NCBI RefSeq assembly: GCF_000741215.1
Contig: NZ_JGYX01000005.1
Location: 1-64,000 of the forward strand
Source: Bifidobacterium pullorum subsp. gallinarum
GTDB lineage: Bacteria; Actinomycetota; Actinomycetes; Actinomycetales; Bifidobacteriaceae
Direction of reading: 5' to 3'
DNA: 64,000 bases
The position numbers were made by a program, and so were the translations under genes. Every line of letters starts with the position of its first letter. The first letter of the stretch is position 1. The notes under the pieces are model-generated. The model was not told the origin of the DNA and ran no database searches. It saw only the letters and a program-made list of their open reading frames with translations. Positions 34,521 through 43,006 of this stretch are shown piece by piece.

Positions 34521-36758
34521 ATGATGGATAACGACACGTTGCAGGCGGCGTTGGCCGCGTGGGCCGCAGGTGAACATAACGACGCGGGTGTCTCCGCCAC
34601 ACCCAACTTGTCCGAATCGGGGGAATCGTCCGATTGCAACGATGCACAATCCGCCGATTCACACGAATCGGCCGATTCGGACAATATGAATTCCAGCTCC
34701 GCCGCCGCCACGTTTGACGCCGAGACCTTCCTCAAGGGGCTGGACGCGATCTTCGAGGGGCACGAAGGCGCGACCAAGGCCGAACCCTATCTGCTGCAGG
34801 CCATGGATGATGCGGAGAACGCGGGGGATAACGCCGGTCTGCTCACCGTGCTCAATGAGACGATGGGGTTCTACCGCTCGCAGGGCCGACATGAGGACAA
34901 CCAGTGGATTGTGCAGCGCTCCATCGAACTGGCGCTACGCATGCGATTGGAAGGCACCGAGGCCTGGACCACCACGCTGATCAACGCGGCCACCAGCATG
35001 CGGGCCGCGGGCCGGTACGACCAGGCCGAGGACCTATACCATCAGGCCATCGACTCGGCCAAGACCACGCTCTCCCCCACCGACCGGCGCATGGCGGCCC
35101 TGCACAACAACCTGTCCATGCTCTACAGCGAGACCGGCCGCCCCGAGCAGGCCCTGCACGAACTGGAGGCGGCGCTGCGGGTGCTGGAAGCCGCCAGCGT
35201 GGACCCGTCGAACGACATCGACATCGCCGCCACACATACGAACATCGCGCTGATCCTGCTCGAACTGCCCGTGGACGAACGACACACGGGGTCCTCCGGC
35301 GAGACCGAGCATGCCGGGGCACCGTCCAATCGCATGACGACGCCTGCCACGTCCCCGGACTCCCCAACCGACAACAGCACCCCCGCCGCCGCGCACCTTG
35401 ACGAGGCGATGCGCCACGCCCGGCAATCCCTGGACATCTACCGCAACGCCGGCCAGGAGCACGCCGGCCATTACGCCTCGGCTCTGGCCGGCTACGCCCA
35501 GGTGTGCCTGGCCGCCGGACACGCCGACGAGGCCGTCCGGCGCTACCGTCAGGCCCTGTCGGTGATTGAGGAGAACTACGGCCGAGACAACGACTACTAC
35601 CGCATCACCGCGGCCAATCTGGTCCAGGCGCAGGAGAAGGCCGCCGAAAGCGAACTCTCCGGCGTTATCGCCACGCCCGGCACCGCCACGCCCGATGCCG
35701 CCGCGTCATCAGGCACCGTGCAGTCAGACAACACGCCGGCGCACACCATCCCCGGACTCAAGCTGGCTCGCGCCTACTGGAACGAGTATGGCAAACCGCT
35801 GATCGCCGAACGCTATCCCGAGTATCAGGGCCGCATCGCCGCCGGCCTGGTGGGGCACGGTTCGGAATGCTACGGCTTCGACGACGAACTCTCCCACGAT
35901 CACGACTTCGGCCCCGGCTTCTGCCTGTGGCTGACCGACGAGGATTATGCGGCGATCGGCGAGCGGTTGCAGGCCGATTACGAGTCGCTGCCGGACACGT
36001 TCATGGGTTTCGGGCCGAAATCCCAGACCGCCCGCGCGCAGGGCGCCGGCCGCCGTGTCGGCGTGTTCCGCATCGGCGATTTCTTCGAGTCGATCACCGG
36101 CTACCGTCAGGCCCCGCCCGCCGACCGGCCGCACGAGTGGCTGATGCTGGACGAACCCACATTGGCCGCGGCCACGAACGGCGAGGTGTTCGCCGATCCG
36201 TTGGGCGCGTTCTCCAAAACCCGTCAGGGCTTCAAGCTCATGCCGGAGGATGTGCGCCTCTCGCTGATCTCCCGGCGTCTGGGGATGATCGCGCAGGCGG
36301 GCCAGTACAACCTGCCGCGGATGCTGCAGCGGGGCGACGGCGCGGCCGCCTGGTGTGCAATCAACGAGTTCGCCGAAGCCGTGGCATCCTTGGTGTTCCT
36401 GATCAACACGCCGGTTTCCGCCGGATACATGCCGTACTACAAGTGGCGGTTCGCCGCGCTGCGCCGCCTCTCGCGCCGCATGGCCGCCCGCCTGCCGGAC
36501 GCGTGCGCGCAGCTGGAGGATGTCCTGCGACTGGCGTCGGCGGCGTGTTTCGGCGGCGTCGGGTTCGGCGAGGGCGGTAAGGGTGCCGCGCCGGCCGCAA
36601 AGCAGGTCGTCTCTATTGTGGAATCGATCTGCGCCGAGATCGTGGCCGAGCTCGGGCGCGAGGGGCTGACCGACTCCGATGAGACGTTCCTGGAATGGCA
36701 ACGCCCCTATGTGGAGGAGCATATCGAGCACCGGGACGCCTGCCTAGTGAGCCTGTAG
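34521..36758 (+). CDS. TPR protein with C-terminal nucleotidyltransferase-fold DUF4037 domain
   Basis: The 745-residue cytoplasmic protein starts with an acidic Ser/Asp-rich stretch. Several tetratricopeptide repeats follow (about 100-400, e.g. RAAGRYDQAEDLYHQAIDSA and AAGHADEAVRRYRQALSVIE). The C-terminal half from about 425 is a DUF4037 domain. It opens with a nucleotidyltransferase-type signature (VGHGSECYGF, then the acidic pair in HDHDFG, about 443-464) and continues as a helical bundle. NTase-fold enzymes transfer nucleotides to proteins, RNA or small molecules; the target here is unknown. AAGGAG precedes two adjacent ATGs (34521 and 34524). The next gene encodes DUF4125. Confidence 0.8.
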   Translation: MMDNDTLQAALAAWAAGEHNDAGVSATPNLSESGESSDCNDAQSADSHESADSDNMNSSSAAATFDAETFLKGLDAIFEGHEGATKAEPYLLQAMDDAENAGDNAGLLTVLNETMGFYRSQGRHEDNQWIVQRSIELALRMRLEGTEAWTTTLINAATSMRAAGRYDQAEDLYHQAIDSAKTTLSPTDRRMAALHNNLSMLYSETGRPEQALHELEAALRVLEAASVDPSNDIDIAATHTNIALILLELPVDERHTGSSGETEHAGAPSNRMTTPATSPDSPTDNSTPAAAHLDEAMRHARQSLDIYRNAGQEHAGHYASALAGYAQVCLAAGHADEAVRRYRQALSVIEENYGRDNDYYRITAANLVQAQEKAAESELSGVIATPGTATPDAAASSGTVQSDNTPAHTIPGLKLARAYWNEYGKPLIAERYPEYQGRIAAGLVGHGSECYGFDDELSHDHDFGPGFCLWLTDEDYAAIGERLQADYESLPDTFMGFGPKSQTARAQGAGRRVGVFRIGDFFESITGYRQAPPADRPHEWLMLDEPTLAAATNGEVFADPLGAFSKTRQGFKLMPEDVRLSLISRRLGMIAQAGQYNLPRMLQRGDGAAAWCAINEFAEAVASLVFLINTPVSAGYMPYYKWRFAALRRLSRRMAARLPDACAQLEDVLRLASAACFGGVGFGEGGKGAAPAAKQVVSIVESICAEIVAELGREGLTDSDETFLEWQRPYVEEHIEHRDACLVSL

Positions 36759-36825
36759 CAGGCCTGTGGCGGGCCGCCGCAGCCTGTGGCGCACCCGCAG
36801 TGGAATCCGTACGAAAGGAGCAGTC

Positions 36826-37434
36826 ATGGATCTTGTCGAAGAGGTCATCCGCCGCGAATGGGACCAGTTCCAACGCACCGAGAACGAGGGCGGCCGCGCC
36901 TCCTGCCAGGGCAATTGGCCGATGTTCCATCAGATGCGGGCCAGCCAGTTCATGACCTGGCCCGAGGATCTGCTGCGCAGCTATCTCGACGATCTGGATG
37001 AGGCGAACCGGGTGGGCCGCAATCTGGTGACGGAGAAATACGCCCGGATGATGGCCTCCACCGCGCCCGACGAGTACCGCGAGCGCATCGAGCCGTTCAT
37101 CCCCCGCCTGTCCGACGAGCGCATTGCCCGGCAGGAGCGGGTGATCACCGTGCAGGTGGCGTGGGCGCGCGATTTCCGCGGGCACTACCCGAGATTGGGC
37201 GCGGCGATGCGGGTACTGACCACGGCCGAGGACACGCCGGAGGATACGTCGTTCGAAACCTATCTGCGCGGGGAACTGGGTACGTACTCCGACCGCACGA
37301 TGGCCCTGTACGAGGCGATGGTGGAGGATCTGCAAGCCGCCGGCCGCAACCTGACCGAGCAGACGGTGGCCAATACCGTGCGCCTGGGCGGGTTCGCCGA
37401 TCTTACCGAGGCCGAAGCCGCCCAGGCCGCGTAG
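36826..37434 (+). CDS. DUF4125 family protein
   Basis: The 202-residue soluble protein has the DUF4125 hallmark: an N-terminal EVIRREWDQFQRTENEGGRA, then CQGNWPMFHQMRASQFMTW. The remainder is mostly helical and polar, with no membrane segment. GAAAGGAG precedes ATG 36826. It follows the TPR/DUF4037 gene by 67 bases on the same strand and is very likely its functional partner, possibly its substrate or regulator. No biochemical role is known to me. Confidence 0.82.
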   Translation: MDLVEEVIRREWDQFQRTENEGGRASCQGNWPMFHQMRASQFMTWPEDLLRSYLDDLDEANRVGRNLVTEKYARMMASTAPDEYRERIEPFIPRLSDERIARQERVITVQVAWARDFRGHYPRLGAAMRVLTTAEDTPEDTSFETYLRGELGTYSDRTMALYEAMVEDLQAAGRNLTEQTVANTVRLGGFADLTEAEAAQAA

Positions 37435-37437
37435 GGG

Positions 37438-38016
37438 TCATTCCCTCGGTTCGTCATCCTTGTGCCGCATCGAGCCGATGATCCGCGCCACCGCCCATAT
37501 GATGGCGACGACGATCAGGACGCCCCCGACGATGCCGCAGACGATCGCCATGATGGCGCGCGGATCCGCGCCGAGACCGGGCAGCGCCGTCATCGGAAAG
37601 CCGATGCCGAACGCCAGGACCATCGCGCCGATCAGGACCAGCAGCACGCCGAGTACGATGGTGGCCGCGCTGGGACCGGTTTTGCGAATCACCGGACGCT
37701 CGTGGCGGGCCTCCACCGGCACCTGCACGTAGGAGGGCGCGGTCGGGACGCCGCCGGCGGTGGTCTGCGATGGCGGCGCGGTGCTGTACAGCGGCACCTG
37801 CTGCGGCATTGTGGCAGGCTCCGGTTCCGGAACCTGTCCGGGTTGCGGCGCGTCGGCCGTTCCGTTCTGCGTTGGTTCGGCTTGCGACATCGCCTGCGTG
37901 GGTGCGACGGTTTCCGGCAGTTCGCGGGTCTCCGCCATCGGCATGGCCTGGGTGACCGCGTCATCCGTCTGCGGGATGACCTGGGTTTCGGGTTCGTTGC
38001 GGGTCTCGTCACTCAT
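37438..38016 (-). CDS. Membrane protein coupled to the PspC/LiaF-like protein
   Basis: The 192-residue protein has a long Pro/Gln/Thr/Glu-rich cytoplasmic N terminus (about 1-115). Two membrane helices follow (TIVLGVLLVLIGAMVLAFGIG and AIMAIVCGIVGGVLIVVAIIW), then a short charged tail. Its start overlaps the stop of the PspC-domain gene by 8 bases, so the two are translationally coupled and probably act together at the membrane. No family is recognised. Confidence 0.75.
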   Translation of the reverse strand: MSDETRNEPETQVIPQTDDAVTQAMPMAETRELPETVAPTQAMSQAEPTQNGTADAPQPGQVPEPEPATMPQQVPLYSTAPPSQTTAGGVPTAPSYVQVPVEARHERPVIRKTGPSAATIVLGVLLVLIGAMVLAFGIGFPMTALPGLGADPRAIMAIVCGIVGGVLIVVAIIWAVARIIGSMRHKDDEPRE

Positions 38017-39874
38017 GGTCGTCCTCCGTGGTCTTGTCCGCCCACTCCTGATAGGTGGGCAGGGTGTTCTGGTAGTCGTACTGCACCACGACCTGTCCCA
38101 TCACGGCCGCGTCGACGTCGATACGCAGTTCCGGGGACGCCACCGCCTTGGGGTTGCCCTGGTCGAATGGCCAGTACAGGGCTTCGCCGTCATAATCCGC
38201 GTTCAGCCAGGGCGGGCTCATGCTGGCGGCGTCTGTCCACTGCCCGTTCACGGTGCTCGGCAGGTATATCCCGACCATATTCCACGGCGATGTCGCGGCC
38301 GCCCACAGGCTGCCGAAGGAATCGACGCCGTCATACCAGAACGACTCGCCGGTCAGCTGCCAGGAGCAGCCATCCGGGATCGTGACCACCACGCTGGTGC
38401 GGTATGGCATCACCCGGATGGTGCCCGCGGGGCAGCTTGAGGTGGCGGTGGTGCCGTCGTTGAGTGTGACCTCGTGGCTGCCGTTGTCCTCGGCGTAGTC
38501 GCTCAGGTCGATGTGCAGGACGTCGTTGATGTTGTCGCCTTCCATCCACAGGCCGTCCTCAAGGCGCTGCATGGTGGCCTTGTCGGAGCCGATGACGTCG
38601 AAGCCGTGCACCTGGATGTACGGATCCATCCCGGAACCGTCGGCGTAGGCGTATTCCGTGCGCGTGCGCATCATCCGCTGGAACATCACCGAATAGGCCA
38701 GTCCGCCGAACGCCAGAGTGACCGCCAGGAACCCCGCCAGCCAGACGAACGGATGCAGGCCGCCGGCCCGCCGTCCGATGCAGCCGAGGATCACGATGAT
38801 CAGGCCGATCGCCACGCAGACGCCGCCGACCCAGATCATGCCCCCGCCGAGCAGCGTCTCCAGATCCGCGCGCGTGTCGGCCCACGAGAACAACATGCAG
38901 GCGAACGACAGGAAGATCAGTCCGGTCACGATCAGCACCAGCAGCGGCCCCGCCGGCTTGCGACGGGCGACACGCGGCTTGGGGGCCGGCTGCGGGGCGC
39001 GATAGGGCGAGGTCATCATCGGCGGCACCGCCGCCGATGAGACCGGGGCAGCCCCGGTCGGCGCGCCTGCCGGAACGTCGGCCGAAGCGTCAGCCATGGG
39101 CATGCCGCCGGTCGACCCCGTACCAGCCGGCCCCGTACCGGTCGCCACGCCGCCCGTGGGCATACCATCGCCCGACCCCATAGTCGAAGGCGTGACGGAA
39201 GGCTTCACCCCGACCGACGCGGGTGTCTCGGACTGACCCGGATGATCCTGCCGCGCCGACGCCTGCGTCCATACGGTCGCTTCCGGCCGCGCAGACGCCT
39301 GCGGCCATACGGTCGCCTCCGGCCGTGTGGAGGGCGCGGGCTGCGGCTGTACGAATGGCGCGGATTGCCGCGGGGCCGACGCGGGCTGCGGACGAGATGA
39401 CGGGTTCGCCCATTGCGCCACGGCGTATCTCAGGTTGCGACGCCCGGCCTGTTCGATGACCAGCCACAGCGCGAACGCGCCCGCGGCGAGTCCGAACAGC
39501 CAGACCGGCGGCCAGAACATCATGCACACCAGTCCCAGCAGCACCCCCAGGCAGGACCAATCCCAGCGTCCGGCCAAAAGCTCCTCGCACAGGATCCGAC
39601 CATCGCGTTCATCCGGCAGCAGGAACCACGCGAGCGCATAGAACACCACTCCGACGCCGGCCACGAATGCGGCACCGATCATCAGCGCCCGCACCAGCAG
39701 CGGGCTCCACCCCAGGTACCGGCCCAGGCCGCCGCAGACGCCGCCGATCCATCGTTCCTCGGCGCTGCGGACCAATCCGCTTTCGCGCACCCACGGGAAG
39801 AAACGGCCCTGACGCCGTTCGCGACCGGCATGCTCGGATGCCGCGCCCTGCCATGATTCATGATTATCGCTCAT
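38009..39874 (-). CDS. PspC-domain membrane protein with LiaF-like C terminus
   Basis: The 621-residue protein begins with a PspC domain (ERWIGGVCGGLGRYLGWSPL, about 42-61) and several membrane helices. A long Pro/Ala/Ser/Gln-rich cytoplasmic linker follows, then another set of helices (from LLVLIVTGLIFLSFACML). It ends in an extracytoplasmic beta-rich domain (about 480-610) like the toastrack/LiaF-type domain. Such proteins sense envelope stress and restrain the partner kinase. It is divergent from a kinase that has its own PspC domain. ATG 39874 is chosen because it matches the PspC start; the longer reading lacks homology. Confidence 0.82.
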   Translation of the reverse strand: MSDNHESWQGAASEHAGRERRQGRFFPWVRESGLVRSAEERWIGGVCGGLGRYLGWSPLLVRALMIGAAFVAGVGVVFYALAWFLLPDERDGRILCEELLAGRWDWSCLGVLLGLVCMMFWPPVWLFGLAAGAFALWLVIEQAGRRNLRYAVAQWANPSSRPQPASAPRQSAPFVQPQPAPSTRPEATVWPQASARPEATVWTQASARQDHPGQSETPASVGVKPSVTPSTMGSGDGMPTGGVATGTGPAGTGSTGGMPMADASADVPAGAPTGAAPVSSAAVPPMMTSPYRAPQPAPKPRVARRKPAGPLLVLIVTGLIFLSFACMLFSWADTRADLETLLGGGMIWVGGVCVAIGLIIVILGCIGRRAGGLHPFVWLAGFLAVTLAFGGLAYSVMFQRMMRTRTEYAYADGSGMDPYIQVHGFDVIGSDKATMQRLEDGLWMEGDNINDVLHIDLSDYAEDNGSHEVTLNDGTTATSSCPAGTIRVMPYRTSVVVTIPDGCSWQLTGESFWYDGVDSFGSLWAAATSPWNMVGIYLPSTVNGQWTDAASMSPPWLNADYDGEALYWPFDQGNPKAVASPELRIDVDAAVMGQVVVQYDYQNTLPTYQEWADKTTEDDHE

Positions 39875-39987
39875 GGTTCCATTACAGCAAGCCGAACAGC
39901 CGAACCGTATCCGGGAACACCCTGAACCTTCCCTGAACATCGTCCGAATCCGCTCGGCGTCGGCACCGCCGCGGGCACAATGGAAGC

Positions 39988-41388
39988 ATGACCGATTCCT
40001 CGATTCCCTATGATCCGCGGACACCCGCGGACCCGCGACCGTTGCGCCCCGCCGCGCTGCCGTTGATGCGCCCGAAGCAGGGGCGCTGGCTGTGCGGTGT
40101 ATGCCGTGGCATCAGCCTGCATCTGCAGGTGTCGGTGGCGCTGGCCCGGCTGCTGTTCACCGCCGCCGCGTTCGTCTTCGGGGCGGGGATTGTGGTCTAT
40201 GTGTTCCTATGGCTGACGATGCCGGTGGGCGATCCGGTCGCCGCCGCGGCCGCCCGACTCAATGCCGTGCGCGAGTCCCCCCTGTCCCGCGGCAACGCCG
40301 GGTATGGCACGGCATCGGCGGATGACGCCGACGCCGAGGCGGCCGGCGAGCGCGACAGCTCGTCGGAGAGCCTGGCCGCCGCCCTCGCCCGCGCGCCGAA
40401 GCCGGCGCTGGTGGCCATGGCCGGCTTGGTGCTGCTGACGGTCAGTGCGCTGATGGCGGCCACCGGCATCGATTCGCTGTATATCCTGCCGGTCATGCTG
40501 GGTCTGGGCGGCCTGGCCGTCGCCTGGCTGTGGTTCAACCAGGAGGACGGCCAGTTCAAGGCCATGCTCGGCGGCATCGCGCTGATCGTGCTGGCGTACA
40601 TGGTGTTCGTGGGCAATGCGGCCGGATACGACGGGGCGTCGCCGCGCGTGCTGATCGCAGGGGGGCTGGCCACCATGGTGGGCGTGATGCTGGCGATCGT
40701 GCCGTGGGTCAACTCGCTGGTCCGCGGGCTCGCCACCGAGCGCGCGCTGAAGGAGCGCGAGGAGGAGCGCGCCGATATGACCGCCCATCTGCATGACGGC
40801 GTGTTGCAGACATTGGCGTTGATCCAGATGCACGCCGACGAGCCGCAGACCGTGTTCTCCCTGGCCCGGCAGCAGGAGCGCGAGCTGCGCGACTGGCTGT
40901 ACCAGGACCGTACCCCCTCGGAGCGCTCGGTCAACGCCGGGTTGAAGCAGATCGCCGCCGAGGTGGAGGACGAGCACGGCAAGCCGATCGAGGTGGTGAC
41001 GGTGGGCGACGCCCGGCCCAGCGCCCAGACCGACGCGTTGCTGGACGCCGCTCGGCAGGCGCTGGTCAACGCGGCCACGCACGGCGGCGAGCCGATCTCC
41101 GTGTATTGCGAGGCTTCGGGCGGTACCGTGGAGGTGTTCGTCCGCGACCACGGCAATGGATTCGATGTGCACACCATCCCCGAGGATCGGTTGGGCATCC
41201 GCGAGTCGATCGTCGGCCGGATCAGACGCCGTGGCGGTACGGTGGAGATCGTGTCGCGACCGCATTGGGGCACCGAGGTGCGGATGCATATGCCGGTGGC
41301 CGATATCGCGGAGAACCGGGCCAACGGCAACGACACGACGGACAACGACGCAACGGACAGCAACGAAACGGATGGCAGCCATGAGTGA
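39988..41388 (+). CDS. PspC-domain sensor histidine kinase (NarL/LiaS type)
   Basis: The 466-residue kinase has an N-terminal PspC domain (GRWLCGVCRGISLHLQVSVAL, about 32-52), several membrane helices (to about 245), a HisKA_3 helix with the phospho-acceptor His269 in TAHLHDGVLQTLALIQ, and a C-terminal HATPase_c domain (ALVNAATHGG and DHGNGFD). The tail is Asn/Asp/Thr-rich. Sharing the PspC domain with the divergent membrane protein suggests direct interaction in the membrane. Its stop overlaps the regulator's start by 8 bases, so kinase and regulator are made together. Confidence 0.9.
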   Translation: MTDSSIPYDPRTPADPRPLRPAALPLMRPKQGRWLCGVCRGISLHLQVSVALARLLFTAAAFVFGAGIVVYVFLWLTMPVGDPVAAAAARLNAVRESPLSRGNAGYGTASADDADAEAAGERDSSSESLAAALARAPKPALVAMAGLVLLTVSALMAATGIDSLYILPVMLGLGGLAVAWLWFNQEDGQFKAMLGGIALIVLAYMVFVGNAAGYDGASPRVLIAGGLATMVGVMLAIVPWVNSLVRGLATERALKEREEERADMTAHLHDGVLQTLALIQMHADEPQTVFSLARQQERELRDWLYQDRTPSERSVNAGLKQIAAEVEDEHGKPIEVVTVGDARPSAQTDALLDAARQALVNAATHGGEPISVYCEASGGTVEVFVRDHGNGFDVHTIPEDRLGIRESIVGRIRRRGGTVEIVSRPHWGTEVRMHMPVADIAENRANGNDTTDNDATDSNETDGSHE

Positions 41389-42085
41389 TGTAGGAAACCC
41401 GACCAACGAGGGGCACACCCCCGTCGCCGATCAGTCGATCAGGGTGGCCGTGGTCGATGACCATGAGATGTTCCGTGCCGGCGTGATCGCCACGTTGCAG
41501 CCGTATCTCAGCATTGTCGGGCAGGCGCCGGATGTGGAGGGCTCGATCGCCATGATCGCCGACACGCAGCCGGACGTGGTGCTGCTCGACGTGCATGTGC
41601 CGGGCGGCGAGGGCGGTGGCGGCGCCGAGATCCTGACGAAGTCGCTGCCGTTGTCCCCGCGGTCGGCGTTCCTGGCGCTGTCGGTGTCCGATTCGCCGCA
41701 GGATGTGGGTGCGGTGATCCGCGCCGGGGCACGCGGCTACGTGACCAAGACGATCACCGCGAACGACCTGGTGTCCTCGATCCGCCAGGTGCATGAGGGG
41801 TATGCGGTCTTCTCCCCCAAGCTAGCCGGGTTCGTACTCTCGGCGTTTCAGGGTGCGCCGATGGGCGGCGCACCCGTACACGACGACGAGCTGGACCGTC
41901 TGTCGGCGCGCGAGCAGGAGGTCATGCGGCTGATCGCCCGCGGCTACACCTACAAGGAGGTAGCCTCCGAGCTCTTCATCTCCATCAAGACGGTGGAGAC
42001 GCATATGAGTTCGGTGCTGCGCAAGCTGCAGCTGTCCAACCGCACCGAGCTGACCCGCTGGGCGGCGGATCGGCGGATTGTCTGA
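41381..42085 (+). CDS. NarL/LuxR-family response regulator
   Basis: The 234-residue protein has a receiver domain with acidic pair VVDDHEMF (24-31), phospho-acceptor Asp70 in VVLLDVHVPG and the conserved Lys in YVTKTIT. The C-terminal LuxR helix-turn-helix includes LSAREQEVMRLIARGYTYKE and SIKTVETHMSSVLRKL. It is partner of the upstream kinase and should control envelope-stress genes, probably including the divergent PspC operon whose promoter lies in the 113-base gap at 39875-39987. Confidence 0.92.
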   Translation: MSDVGNPTNEGHTPVADQSIRVAVVDDHEMFRAGVIATLQPYLSIVGQAPDVEGSIAMIADTQPDVVLLDVHVPGGEGGGGAEILTKSLPLSPRSAFLALSVSDSPQDVGAVIRAGARGYVTKTITANDLVSSIRQVHEGYAVFSPKLAGFVLSAFQGAPMGGAPVHDDELDRLSAREQEVMRLIARGYTYKEVASELFISIKTVETHMSSVLRKLQLSNRTELTRWAADRRIV

Positions 42086-42093
42086 GGATGGGC

Positions 42094-42170
42094 TTCGCAC
42101 TACCTCAAGGTTCGATGATTGAACTCCTGCAATGCTTTGGGTCGGTCAGGAAACATCAAGGTAGTGCGAA
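42094..42170. terminator. Hairpin overlapping the end of the HAD gene
   Basis: TTCGCACTACCT at 42094-42105 pairs perfectly with AGGTAGTGCGAA at 42159-42170. The right arm lies inside the last codons of the minus-strand HAD gene. It separates two convergent genes and may terminate one or both. Confidence 0.55.
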
Positions 42171-42764
42171 CGCCGCAGACGATCCACTCCCCCCAAACAC
42201 CTCCCCGTTCAACCCCAATCCCCGGGCCGCCTCCACATTGGCCGGCTTGTCATCCACGAACAGCGTGGCTGCGGGGTCGACGCCGAACCGGGCGATGGCC
42301 CGGCGGTAAATCTCGGGATCGGGTTTCAGGATGCCCTCCTCGGAGGAGACGACCGTGTCCCGCAGCAGGTTCAGTTCGGGGAACAGCTCATGCGCCGCCC
42401 GGACGTACTTGGTGGTGAAGTTCGTCAGACCCCACAGGCGGACGCCCGAGGCGTCCAGCTCCCGCAGCAGCTCCCCCATGCCCGGCTGCAGCCCGGCGAG
42501 CGCAAGCCGTTGCCGCTCGAAGTAGATGCGGAACACCCAGGCCACGGCCGGCCCGTGCTCGATCTCGTAATCGGCCAGGATGCGCTCCTCGTCCCAACCC
42601 GAGTCCGAGAGCCGGTCATAGTATCGGAAGCCGTGCGGGTCGTCGGCGCTGAAGAACATGTCGATGACGCCGGGCGGATACTGACCCTCCAGCGGGATGC
42701 GGGGACGCCAGTCCAGCAGCACATCGCAGTAGTCGAAGATGACGTCGGTGATCGTTGCGCTCAT
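42156..42764 (-). CDS. HAD-superfamily phosphatase (YihX-like)
   Basis: The 202-residue protein has the HAD motifs in order: motif I IFDYCDVLLDW (nucleophile Asp near residue 10), motif II GLTNFTTKY, motif III Lys in EEGILKPDPEIYRRAI and motif IV FVDDKPANVEAAR. It should be a cytoplasmic phosphatase of small sugar or nucleotide phosphates. In motif I the usual second Asp position is Cys, as in the DxG(N/G)V branch that has Gly. ATG 42764 matches the family start. Confidence 0.85.
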   Translation of the reverse strand: MSATITDVIFDYCDVLLDWRPRIPLEGQYPPGVIDMFFSADDPHGFRYYDRLSDSGWDEERILADYEIEHGPAVAWVFRIYFERQRLALAGLQPGMGELLRELDASGVRLWGLTNFTTKYVRAAHELFPELNLLRDTVVSSEEGILKPDPEIYRRAIARFGVDPAATLFVDDKPANVEAARGLGLNGEVFGGSGSSAAFALP

Positions 42765-42839
42765 GGGGCCTCCAACGGGTTCGCGGGCCGTGGCTGCGGG
42801 AAACGCGTCGTCCGCCGGGCGGCCCACGTACGAATACGG

Positions 42840-42865
42840 GAACGGCTCCCATACGGGAGCCGTTC
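42840..42865 (-). terminator. tRNA-Ser terminator
   Basis: GAACGGCTCCC and GGGAGCCGTTC form a perfect 11-bp stem with a 4-base loop, immediately downstream of tRNA-Ser on the minus strand. Confidence 0.65.
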
Positions 42866-42870
42866 TGAAG

Positions 42871-42955
42871 CGGGCAGAGCGAGATTCGAACTCGCGGAGG
42901 CTTGCACCTCAACGGTTTTCAAGACCGTCTCCTTAGACCGCTCGGACATCTGCCC
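42871..42955 (-). tRNA. tRNA-Ser (UGA)
   Basis: An 85-nt class II tRNA on the minus strand with a long variable arm: acceptor GGGCAGA with TCTGCCC, anticodon loop CTTGAAA with anticodon TGA, T-loop GTTCGAA. It lies next to serS, which charges it. Confidence 0.95.
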
Positions 42956-43006
42956 ATGGGCGCCGAAACGGCGCGACGAGTCGCTAGTGTACAACGACCC
43001 GTGGAA

